NCBI RefSeq assembly: GCF_017853185.1
Contig: NZ_JAFMJZ010000010.1
Coordinates: forward strand, 1 to 42,765
Reading direction: 5' to 3'
DNA length: 42,765 bases
Source of the DNA: Mycolicibacterium sp.
GTDB lineage: Bacteria; Actinomycetota; Actinomycetes; Mycobacteriales; Mycobacteriaceae
In this document: in pieces, positions 8,213 to 14,956 of the stretch
Layout of the letters: each line of letters opens with the position of its first letter
Position numbering within the stretch: position 1 is the stretch's first letter
Program-made: the position numbers and the translations under genes
Notes under the pieces: generated by a model
Database searches by the model: none
What the model saw: only the letters and a program-made list of their open reading frames with translations
Told to the model about the DNA's origin: nothing

Positions 8213-9112
8213 TCAGGCGCCGAGCAGGCTGGCGGCGAGGTAGTTGAACAGAGCCACGCCGGAATCCTCGCTGAACTTATGCAGTTGCTCGGGAGCAGCG
8301 GTCACCTGGTCGCCGTCGAGCCGGTTGAGCAGCGTGCAGCAGATCATCGCGAATTGCGAGAAGCCCCAGTGGTTGAGGTAGCCGGCGATCATGGCGCCCT
8401 CCATCTCGATATTGGCCACCCCGTTGTCGTGGAGCCAGGTCAGCCACCCCATCTTGGTCTCCGGGGTCTCCAGGCAGATCGCGCCGTCCAGGCGGAACTG
8501 CTCGAGGAAGAACTCGTTGCCGGCCACCGTCTTTCCCGCCACGATGTCGAAATCGGTGTGCTCGTTGGCGGCGATGATCGCGTTGTAGGTCGCGGCCGGG
8601 AAGTGTCCGTCGAACCAGTACTCGCCGGTGCCGCCGTTGAGCAGGCGGTAGGGCTTGAGGTCGGCCATCAGTCCTTCGGAGGAGACGACGACGGTGCCGC
8701 CGGGCAGGCCGACACCGCCGCTGGTGCCGACCCGGCACCAGAACACCTCATCCATGGCGTCCAGGTCGCCGCGCTTGAGGAAGAACACCAGGCGCATGAG
8801 TTCCTGCACGGCGATGGAGGCGCTCGGCATGCCCATCCCGTGCGAGGCGAACAGCACTCCGGCGGTGTACCGGGTGACGAACCGGTCCTCCTTGGGGAAG
8901 GCGACGATCTCCGAGCCACCGTTGAGTTCGCTCCAGCGCTCGGCGAATTCCTTGATCCGGCCGCCCGAACCGGCCATGATCACGGCCTTCACGTCGCGCA
9001 ACTTGGCCAGCATCGGGTCGCCGGACGCCACTCCGAAGTGGTAGTAGACGTCCTCGTGACTGCCGTCGAGCACGCCGTCGAGAAATGCGTGGTTGATGTT
9101 CTCGGTCTTCAC
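8213..9112 (-). CDS. udp: Uridine phosphorylase, animal-like (UPP1/UPP2-type)
   Basis: A 299-residue nucleoside phosphorylase splitting uridine (and probably deoxyuridine) into uracil and (deoxy)ribose-1-phosphate. The motifs match vertebrate UPP1 rather than the short E. coli Udp: HGMGMPSASI (91-100), RVGTSGGVGLPGGTVV (about 127-142), FRLDGAIC (206-213), NIEMEG (234-239) and CCTLLNRLDGDQ (about 258-269). The length also fits the longer eukaryotic form. The start is GTG 9112 with no Shine-Dalgarno; a TAGGTT -10 six bases upstream suggests a leaderless mRNA. It heads the operon udp-deoC-pmmB. Confidence 0.9.
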   Translation of the reverse strand: MKTENINHAFLDGVLDGSHEDVYYHFGVASGDPMLAKLRDVKAVIMAGSGGRIKEFAERWSELNGGSEIVAFPKEDRFVTRYTAGVLFASHGMGMPSASIAVQELMRLVFFLKRGDLDAMDEVFWCRVGTSGGVGLPGGTVVVSSEGLMADLKPYRLLNGGTGEYWFDGHFPAATYNAIIAANEHTDFDIVAGKTVAGNEFFLEQFRLDGAICLETPETKMGWLTWLHDNGVANIEMEGAMIAGYLNHWGFSQFAMICCTLLNRLDGDQVTAAPEQLHKFSEDSGVALFNYLAASLLGA

Positions 9113-9118
9113 GGGGAA

Positions 9119-9124
9119 AACCTA
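9119..9124 (-). promoter_or_regulatory. Putative -10 TAGGTT, leaderless promoter of udp operon
   Basis: On the minus strand TAGGTT is followed by exactly six bases and then the GTG start at 9112. The predicted transcription start coincides with the start codon, and no ribosome-binding site is present. Confidence 0.5.
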
Positions 9125-9163
9125 CGCGCAGAGTGGCCGCAAAGTTGGTTAAACCGGGGGTGC

Positions 9164-9688
9164 TTACACCGGGTCGAACCCGGACACCAGCCAGCGTCCG
9201 TCCACCTTGTCGAGGGTCACCCGGATACTCGAGGCGGTGGTGGCCGGCGCCTGGCCGGCCGCCGCGATGGTCTGGTCGATGAACACCAGTGCCACCGCGT
9301 GCGAGGGGTCGGCGGACACCGAGGCCAACGCGGGAACCTGCGCGGCCGCCGAGATCTGCTTCTCCTTGGCGCCCGGGATCACCTGGGTGTTGATCAGCTT
9401 GGTGTATTCGTTCAGGAACGGCGCGGTCAGCTTGGAGCGGGCGGCGTTGAGGTCCGAATCGACGGTGGCCGCCTTGTAGCTCAGCATCGCCACGGTCGCC
9501 TCGCGGGCGGCCTGCAACGACTCCGCGCGGGCGGCGGCAGCGCTGCTGTGCGACACGGTGAGCCACTTCGCCACTCCGGTCCCGACGGCGAGCAGCGCCG
9601 CCACGGCGGGCAGCAGGACGAAGGCCGTCCACCGGTACCAATCGCCCTGCGGCTTAACCAGGTTGATGATCTTGTTCGGTTTGCTCAT
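9164..9688 (-). CDS. Mce-associated-type membrane protein (second of pair)
   Basis: A 174-residue protein. A short basic N-terminus is followed by one membrane helix at about residues 21-44, then an extracytoplasmic domain with an Ala-rich helix and a beta-rich C-terminal part ending RWLVSGFDPV. This is the plan of the mycobacterial Mam/Omam proteins that stabilise or assist Mce lipid-import complexes. ATG 9688 overlaps the stop of the upstream partner in ATGA, so the two are translationally coupled. No mce or yrbE gene is in the window, so this is an orphan pair; a partner complex elsewhere in the genome is inferred. Confidence 0.75.
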   Translation of the reverse strand: MSKPNKIINLVKPQGDWYRWTAFVLLPAVAALLAVGTGVAKWLTVSHSSAAAARAESLQAAREATVAMLSYKAATVDSDLNAARSKLTAPFLNEYTKLINTQVIPGAKEKQISAAAQVPALASVSADPSHAVALVFIDQTIAAAGQAPATTASSIRVTLDKVDGRWLVSGFDPV

Positions 9689-10272
9689 CGGACGAAATCC
9701 ACCTTCGCGACCTTTGCCTGGCCACTCGCGTTGTCGCCGTCCTTGGTGACGGTCAGCCGCATCCGCCAGTAGCGCGGCTGCGCGTCGTCGACGCCGCGGG
9801 TGCGGGTCTTGACCTCGACCGCCACCAGAACCTGACCGGACTTGCCGTCGACCGATTCCACCGCGGCCTCGGTGACGGTGCCGAAGGATTTCGACTCCGC
9901 CTTCTTGACCACGTCGATCATGGCGGCCGAGCGGGTCTTGAAGTCGGCGCGGAACGCCCCGGTCGAGGTGTCCAGGACACGTTGCACGTCGGCCTCGGCA
10001 CGGACGTAGTCGATGGTGGTGAGGTTGACCGCGCCCTGCTTGCCGGCCTCCAGGAACTCCCGGCGCAGCGTGTCGGCGCTGTGATCCCGGTAGGCCTGCT
10101 GGCCGAACCAGCCGAACAGGACGGCCAGACCCACCACCGCGGCGATACCACCGGTCAGGGCGCGACGGACCGTGGACGGCCGCGCGTTTGCGCCGATCTC
10201 CCCGCTGCCCTCAGACTGCGCGTCCTCGGCCGGTGCAGTCGGTTCCTGCTCAGAAAGCCCCTCTTCGGGCAT
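9685..10272 (-). CDS. Mce-associated-type membrane protein (first of pair)
   Basis: A 195-residue protein. ATG 10272 is chosen over an ATG six codons upstream because GAGGAG precedes it at proper spacing. An acidic N-terminal cytoplasmic tail of about 38 residues is followed by one membrane helix (about 41-62), then an extracytoplasmic domain with a helix and a beta-sheet resembling the NTF2-like fold of Mce-associated proteins. Adjacent orphan pairs of this type are known in mycobacteria (in M. tuberculosis, Rv1362c/Rv1363c from memory). A role in lipid transport or envelope protein stability is an inference from the family. Confidence 0.75.
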   Translation of the reverse strand: MPEEGLSEQEPTAPAEDAQSEGSGEIGANARPSTVRRALTGGIAAVVGLAVLFGWFGQQAYRDHSADTLRREFLEAGKQGAVNLTTIDYVRAEADVQRVLDTSTGAFRADFKTRSAAMIDVVKKAESKSFGTVTEAAVESVDGKSGQVLVAVEVKTRTRGVDDAQPRYWRMRLTVTKDGDNASGQAKVAKVDFVR

Positions 10273-10318
10273 GTCCACTCCTCGGGTCAACGGCTCAGGT
10301 TACCGGCCTCAACCAGGA

Positions 10319-10570
10319 TCAGCGGGTCAGCAGCAGGACACCGACCAACGGCGCCACATTGAGCAGCAGGGTGCCGATCTTGTAGGCCGCCATCCCGCCG
10401 TAGTGGATCGCGTCGAAACTCTCCAGGGAGAGTTTGAACCAGCGGGTGTGCAGCCGGTAGACCCAATCGTGGGCCAGGGTGATCGCGGCGAACCAGACCA
10501 GCAGGACCACGTAGTTGACCACCAGGGACCAGATCAGGATCTGGCGCACGGCGTTCAGGTCGATATCCAT
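10319..10570 (-). CDS. Small DUF6868-type membrane protein
   Basis: An 83-residue protein with two to three hydrophobic segments and the conserved pattern AHDWVYRLH-x3-FKLS-x3-FDAIHYGGMAAYK, which I recognise as the DUF6868 family. It should sit in the inner membrane; its function is unknown. ATG 10570 is preferred, though GTG 10576, two codons upstream and closer to an AGGGGAG motif, is possible. It is divergent from the Crp/Fnr regulator with 70 bases between them. Confidence 0.75.
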   Translation of the reverse strand: MDIDLNAVRQILIWSLVVNYVVLLVWFAAITLAHDWVYRLHTRWFKLSLESFDAIHYGGMAAYKIGTLLLNVAPLVGVLLLTR

Positions 10571-10628
10571 GGTCACGCACTCCCCTCTGGGCGACAGCCC
10601 TCGTGAATAGCGGGCTGGCGGCGGCTGT

Positions 10629-10634
10629 GACAAT
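10629..10634 (+). promoter_or_regulatory. Possible -10 GACAAT, leaderless start of the Crp/Fnr gene
   Basis: GACAAT lies six bases before ATG 10641, preceded by TGT as in extended -10 promoters. There is no Shine-Dalgarno. The first base departs from TANNNT, so support is moderate. Confidence 0.3.
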
Positions 10635-10640
10635 TCCATC

Positions 10641-11342
10641 ATGGGACCCGAGTTGCTCGAGGCGATCGCCTCCGCCCCGATGTTCGACGGTCTGGATCGG
10701 GTCCACGCCGAGTCGCTCGCGGCCGCGAGTCGGGCGATCTTCATTCCGGGCGGGCAGGTGCTCTTCCGCCGGGGCACCCCGTCGACCGGTTTCTACGTCG
10801 TCCGGAACGGGCGGATGCAGCTGTCGGTGTCCAATTCCGAGGGCATGGTCCGGGTGCTCGAGATCATCAGTCCCGGCGGCGCATTCGGGCACGGCGTGAT
10901 GTTCGTCCGCGAGCCCTACCCGGTGGATGCCACCGCGTTGGTCGACACCGACCTGGTCTTCGTGCCGGCCACCGCCGTCGATGCGATTCTCGACGAGGAT
11001 CCGGCGATGGCCCGACTGATGCTGTCCTCGATCTCCAAGCGACTGCAGGGCAAGATCCAGGACATCGCCATGCTGTCGCTGCAGTCCGCGACACAGCGCA
11101 TCGTCGCCTATGTGCTCGGCGCCGTTCCGGACGACGCGGCAGCGCACGGGCGGCCCACCGACGTCGCGTTGCCCGCCCGCAAGCAGGTGCTGGCCTCCAG
11201 CCTCGGGATGACCCCCGAGACGTTCTCCAGAGCGATGCGCACCCTGGCCGACAAGGGGCTGATCACCGTGGACGGTTCGGTGCTGCGCATTCCCGACGTC
11301 GCCGCACTGGACGCCTTCGCGCGCAGCGCGGCCGTGCTGTGA
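10641..11342 (+). CDS. Crp/Fnr-family transcription regulator, probably nitrosative-stress (DNR-like) type
   Basis: A 233-residue protein. Residues about 20-125 form the cyclic-nucleotide-type beta-barrel, followed by a long dimer helix and a C-terminal winged helix (about 170-215). The recognition helix TPETFSRAMRTL has Glu193, Ser196 and Arg197 in the E-x2-S-R spacing that in Fnr contacts TTGAT half sites. The protein has no cysteine at all, so it cannot carry the Fnr [4Fe-4S] cluster; a DNR-like heme or NO sensor is more likely. It is immediately upstream of hcp, and the hcp promoter carries a TTGAT-N4-GTCAA box, so control of hcp-hcr is a strong inference. Confidence 0.85.
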   Translation: MGPELLEAIASAPMFDGLDRVHAESLAAASRAIFIPGGQVLFRRGTPSTGFYVVRNGRMQLSVSNSEGMVRVLEIISPGGAFGHGVMFVREPYPVDATALVDTDLVFVPATAVDAILDEDPAMARLMLSSISKRLQGKIQDIAMLSLQSATQRIVAYVLGAVPDDAAAHGRPTDVALPARKQVLASSLGMTPETFSRAMRTLADKGLITVDGSVLRIPDVAALDAFARSAAVL

Positions 11343-11361
11343 CCGGGGACACACCGTCGTC

Positions 11362-11375
11362 TTGATTTAGGTCAA
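11362..11375 (+). promoter_or_regulatory. Fnr/DNR-type operator TTGATTTAGGTCAA
   Basis: An inverted repeat TTGAT-N4-GTCAA with one mismatch to the Fnr/DNR consensus TTGAT-N4-ATCAA. Its centre (11368.5) lies about 41.5 bases before the start site predicted from the -10 at 11398, the classic class II activator position. The likely binder is the Crp/Fnr protein encoded just upstream. Confidence 0.7.
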
Positions 11376-11397
11376 TGGCCTCCGCCGGAGGCGTTCG

Positions 11398-11403
11398 TAG
11401 CGT
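11398..11403 (+). promoter_or_regulatory. Putative -10 TAGCGT of hcp-hcr
   Basis: TAGCGT fits TANNNT and would start transcription near 11410, leaving a leader of about 22 bases that contains the CGAGGAGA ribosome-binding site of hcp. Confidence 0.4.
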
Positions 11404-11431
11404 GAACGCGAACACCGAACCGAGGAGACCC

Positions 11432-13114
11432 ATGTTTTGCTACCAGTGCGAGCAGACCGACCGCACCCCCCAGTCCGAGCGCCCCAACCTGCTGTCCTTC
11501 GGCTGCTCGACGGCGAAGGGCAACTGCGGCAAGGACGCCACCACTGCCGCACTTCAGGACGTGCTGGTCGAGGTGGACCTCGGTATCGGGCAGTACGCGC
11601 AGAAACTGCGTGAACTCGGGGCGCCGGACTCGAAGTACGCCGCGCACGCCAGCTTCGACCTGTTCACCACGCTGACCAACGTGAACTTCAACGCCACCCG
11701 CTTCATGGCGCTGATCGCCGAGGCCGTGGGCGTTCGCGAGCAGGCCAAGGAGGCCTACGAGGCTGCCGCCCGCGCTGCCGGCGTCGAGCCCGAAACCCTC
11801 ACCGGCGCAGCGCAGTTCGTGCCGGCGAACAAGATCTCCGAGGTCGTGGAGCAGGCCAAGAAAATCGGCGTCGACGCCGATATCGAGAGGCTGGGCGCCG
11901 ATATCGTCGGCCTGCGCAACCTGAACCTCTACGGCCTCAAGGGTGTGTGCGCCTACGCCCACCACGCCCACGCGCTGGGATACCGCAGCGATGAGACCGA
12001 CGCCGGCATCGAGAACGGTCTGGCGTTCCTGGGCGCCGGCCCGACCGAAGCCGACGCACTGCTCGGCCAGGCCCTCGAACTGGGCAACGTCAACTACCAG
12101 GTGATGGCGATGCTGGACGCCGCCAACACCGGCAGTTTCGGCGATCCGGTGCCCACCCCGGTCCGGGTCACCCCGGTTGCCGGCAAGGCCATCCTGGTCT
12201 CCGGCCACGACCTGCATGACCTCAACAAGATCCTGGAGGCGACCGCGGGCACCGGCATCAACGTCTACACCCACGGTGAGCTGCTTCCCGCGCACGGCTA
12301 TCCGGAGTTGCACAAGCACAGCCACCTGGCCGGCAACTACGGCGGCGCCTGGCAGGACCAGCAGCGCGACTTCACCGCGTTCCCCGGCCCGATCGTCATG
12401 ACCTCGAACTGCCTGATCGAGCCGCAGCCGGCCTACCGCAACCGGATCTTCACCCTCGGCCCGGTCGGCTGGCCCGGCATCCGGCATCTGGACACCGACG
12501 ATCTGTCGCTGCTGGTCAAGGCCGCCGAGTCGCTGCCCGGCTTCACCGAGGACGTCCCCGCCGAGACGGTCACCACCGGCTTCGCCCACGGCGCGGTGCT
12601 CTCGGTGGCCGACAAGGTGATCGAGGCCGTCAAGGCCGGCGACATCTCGCGGTTCCTGCTCATCGGCGGCTGCGACGGTGCGGCCCCGGGCCGCAACTAC
12701 TACACCGACGTGGCCGAGCACGCCCCGAAGGACACCGTCGTGATGACGTTGGGCTGCAACAAGTACCGGTTCAACACCCACGACTTCGGCGAGATCGGCG
12801 GCATCCCGCGCCTGCTCGACGTCGGACAGTGCAACGACAGCTACTCGGCGATCCAGATCGCCCTGGCCCTGGCCGGAGCCTTCGACTGCGGCGTCAACGA
12901 TCTGCCGTTGAGCCTGTTCGTGTCCTGGTTCGAGCAGAAGGCCGCCGCCGTGCTGCTGACCCTGCTGTCGCTGGGCATCCGCAACATCCGCCTCGGGCCG
13001 ACCCTGCCCGCGTTCCTCACCCCGGCGGTGGTCGACATCCTGGTCGACAAGTTCGCGCTCAAGCCGATCGGCGATCCGGCGGAGGATCTGGCCGCCGCCA
13101 TGGCGGGTGCCTAG
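11432..13114 (+). CDS. hcp: Hydroxylamine reductase / hybrid cluster protein
   Basis: A 560-residue protein starting at ATG 11432 after CGAGGAGA. The N-terminal cluster ligands are MFCYQCEQT with Cys3 and Cys6, then GCS (Cys25) and GNCGK (Cys32), like E. coli-type Hcp but with a longer gap between the second and third cysteine. Later regions include the [11 protein letters not shown] segment, [14 protein letters not shown] and TLGCNKYRF, which carry the His, Glu and Cys ligands of the Fe-S-O hybrid cluster. Hcp is thought to reduce NO to N2O in vivo and hydroxylamine in vitro, protecting against nitrosative stress. hcr starts directly after the stop. Confidence 0.95.
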   Translation: MFCYQCEQTDRTPQSERPNLLSFGCSTAKGNCGKDATTAALQDVLVEVDLGIGQYAQKLRELGAPDSKYAAHASFDLFTTLTNVNFNATRFMALIAEAVGVREQAKEAYEAAARAAGVEPETLTGAAQFVPANKISEVVEQAKKIGVDADIERLGADIVGLRNLNLYGLKGVCAYAHHAHALGYRSDETDAGIENGLAFLGAGPTEADALLGQALELGNVNYQVMAMLDAANTGSFGDPVPTPVRVTPVAGKAILVSGHDLHDLNKILEATAGTGINVYTHGELLPAHGYPELHKHSHLAGNYGGAWQDQQRDFTAFPGPIVMTSNCLIEPQPAYRNRIFTLGPVGWPGIRHLDTDDLSLLVKAAESLPGFTEDVPAETVTTGFAHGAVLSVADKVIEAVKAGDISRFLLIGGCDGAAPGRNYYTDVAEHAPKDTVVMTLGCNKYRFNTHDFGEIGGIPRLLDVGQCNDSYSAIQIALALAGAFDCGVNDLPLSLFVSWFEQKAAAVLLTLLSLGIRNIRLGPTLPAFLTPAVVDILVDKFALKPIGDPAEDLAAAMAGA

Positions 13115-14158
13115 ATGACCGACTCGGTCCAGACGAAGGTGGGCTACGACGTCACGCTCGTCACCACCGACGGCCAGGAGTCCACGGTGGTCTGCGACTC
13201 GCAGACCACCGTGCTGGCCGCCGCCGAGCAGGCCGGCAAGATCCTGAAGTCGTCGTGTCAGGCCGGCGGTTGCGGCGCCTGCTCGGCGGTGGTCTCCGGC
13301 GGCGACATCGAGATGGGCGACCACGATCCGGCGGTCATCGAGGTGCCGGAGGAGCAGGGCGGAGTCCTGTTGTGCCGCACCTTCCCCCGCGGAGACTGCC
13401 GCATCGAGTTGCCCTATGACAGCAGCAAGATCGTCACCGCGCCACCGACCAGGCACGAGGCGGAGATCACCCTCCTCGAGCAGGTGGCCGATGGAGTCAT
13501 GCACGTGGTGCTGACCCTGCGCGACGGCTCCGCTGCGGACTTCGAATCCGGCCGGTTCGTGCGGATGATGGTTCCTGGAACCGATGCGCGGCGTGCCTAC
13601 TCTCCGGCCAACGTCGCCAACTGGGACGGGCAGTTGGAGTTCTACATCCGGCTGCTGCCCGGCGGAGCGATGTCGGACTATCTGTCCAACCGCGCCGCAC
13701 TCGGCGACATGCTGACGGTGACCAGTCCGGACGGCGAGTTCGGCCTGGTGGAGAACGGGCTTCGGCCGCGCTGGTTCATCGCCGGCGGCACCGGTCTCTC
13801 ACCCCTGTTGTCGATGCTGCGTCGGATGGCCGAGTGGGGTGACCCGCAGTCGGCCCGGTTGTTCTTCGGGGTCACCCGCCACGGCGAGGTGTACGCGCAG
13901 GACGAGTTGGCGATGCTCGCCGATCTGTTGCCGGACTTCGCGGCCGAGACCGTGGTGTGGCACCCGGACCCGCAGTGGACCGGCGCCACCGGGAACCCGG
14001 TCGATCTGGCCGCCGCCGAGATCGCCATGCTGGACGAGATGCCGGACGTCTACCTCTGCGGGCCGCCGCCGATGGTCGACGCCGCCTATGCGGCGCTGAC
14101 CGCGGCCGGGGTGCCCGAGGACCAGATTCACGCCGAGCGGTTCTCCGCAGTCACCTAG
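13115..14158 (+). CDS. hcr: Hcp reductase: ferredoxin-FAD-NAD(P)H oxidoreductase
   Basis: A 347-residue electron-transfer protein whose ATG directly follows the hcp TAG. Residues about 12-100 are a plant-type [2Fe-2S] ferredoxin (Cys48-x4-Cys53-x2-Cys56 and Cys87). The FAD domain follows with RAYSPAN, then the NAD domain with AGGTGLSPLL and the terminal CGPPPMV. The ferredoxin domain is N-terminal, as in benzoate or methane monooxygenase reductases, whereas E. coli Hcr has it at the C-terminus. The role as Hcp's electron donor is inferred from the operon. The last codons lie in a 16-base duplication (14150-14176). Confidence 0.88.
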   Translation: MTDSVQTKVGYDVTLVTTDGQESTVVCDSQTTVLAAAEQAGKILKSSCQAGGCGACSAVVSGGDIEMGDHDPAVIEVPEEQGGVLLCRTFPRGDCRIELPYDSSKIVTAPPTRHEAEITLLEQVADGVMHVVLTLRDGSAADFESGRFVRMMVPGTDARRAYSPANVANWDGQLEFYIRLLPGGAMSDYLSNRAALGDMLTVTSPDGEFGLVENGLRPRWFIAGGTGLSPLLSMLRRMAEWGDPQSARLFFGVTRHGEVYAQDELAMLADLLPDFAAETVVWHPDPQWTGATGNPVDLAAAEIAMLDEMPDVYLCGPPPMVDAAYAALTAAGVPEDQIHAERFSAVT

Positions 14159-14176
14159 TCGGGCGGTCACCTAGTC
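14150..14176. repeat. Direct repeat GTCACCTAGTC x2 at hcr stop, period 16
   Basis: GTCACCTAGTC occurs at 14150-14160 and 14166-14176. The first copy contains the hcr stop TAG; the second repeats the stop-codon context in the gap before the convergent repeat-protein gene. It looks like a slippage duplication. Confidence 0.8.
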
Positions 14177-14190
14177 CGGCCACCAGTGGC

Positions 14191-14952
14191 CTAGCCTCCG
14201 AGGAATTCCGAAAGGGTTTGCGGGCCTTCGGGATCCGATTGCACACGGCGGCCTTCCAGATCGGCTCGACCCCGCTCGACGGACTCGACGATGGAGGCCT
14301 CGGCGTCCGCACCGAACAGGGCGATGAGGCGTTCCCCGGCGGCGATCGCCTCCGGGAGTCGCCCACATTGCGCGAGGTGATCGGCGAGGTTGACCATCGC
14401 CCCTGACACCGCCGCCCGGACGCCGGGAGTCTGATCGGCGCCGAATCGGTCGACGAGTCGTTGGCCCGTTTCGATCGCTCCGGGCAGATCCTGGTCGGCC
14501 GCCTGGTCGATGGCCAGGTTCCGCTGCCCCCGGGCCACTGCGTCGCGGATCTCCGGATCGCTGTCCTCGCCATGCCTGGCCCACAACAACCGACCCGCGT
14601 TGATGGCCCCGGAGAGATCACCGGCCTCGGCGCGATGCAGTGCCAGATTGTGCAGTCCGCGGGCCAGATCGACCCGCACCACCGGATCGCTCTCGTGCGG
14701 GAAGGCCGTCGCGAGGCGTTCGTCGACGCGCACCGCGAACGCCGGTTCGCCGGCGGTGGACAGGGCGATAGCAACGTCGACGAACCCGGACGAGACGGCA
14801 CGGCGCACCCGCTCGTCGGCATCCCTGGCATACGGGTCGGCGGCCAGACGTTCCATCGCCGCGAGGGCGCCGTCGTGATCGCCGATCTCCACGCGATCGT
14901 TGGCCAGGGTGACGAAACACCGCACCGCGTCGAGCAATTCGTTCTCCGTCAT
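14191..14952 (-). CDS. TPR-like helical repeat protein
   Basis: A 253-residue protein. ATG 14952 is chosen because it lies 4 bases after the stop of the acyl reductase-like gene; the frame extends further upstream only inside that gene. It consists of about five degenerate repeats of roughly 42-44 residues with the pattern GD-x2-GAI-x2-G-x-RL ... R-x-AV-x-G-x2-NLA, resembling tetratricopeptide repeats, so it should be an all-helical adaptor. No signal peptide or membrane helix. As third gene of the minus-strand reductase operon it may scaffold or regulate those enzymes, but nothing in the sequence proves this. Confidence 0.7.
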   Translation of the reverse strand: MTENELLDAVRCFVTLANDRVEIGDHDGALAAMERLAADPYARDADERVRRAVSSGFVDVAIALSTAGEPAFAVRVDERLATAFPHESDPVVRVDLARGLHNLALHRAEAGDLSGAINAGRLLWARHGEDSDPEIRDAVARGQRNLAIDQAADQDLPGAIETGQRLVDRFGADQTPGVRAAVSGAMVNLADHLAQCGRLPEAIAAGERLIALFGADAEASIVESVERGRADLEGRRVQSDPEGPQTLSEFLGG

Positions 14953-14956
14953 CCGA

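Noticed and set aside
11372-13504. 710-codon open frame on the minus strand opposite hcp
   Set aside because: It is antisense to hcp and hcr, whose motifs are unmistakable. Long antisense frames are expected in high-GC DNA, and this one has low-complexity Gly/Arg/His/Gln-rich content and no domain.
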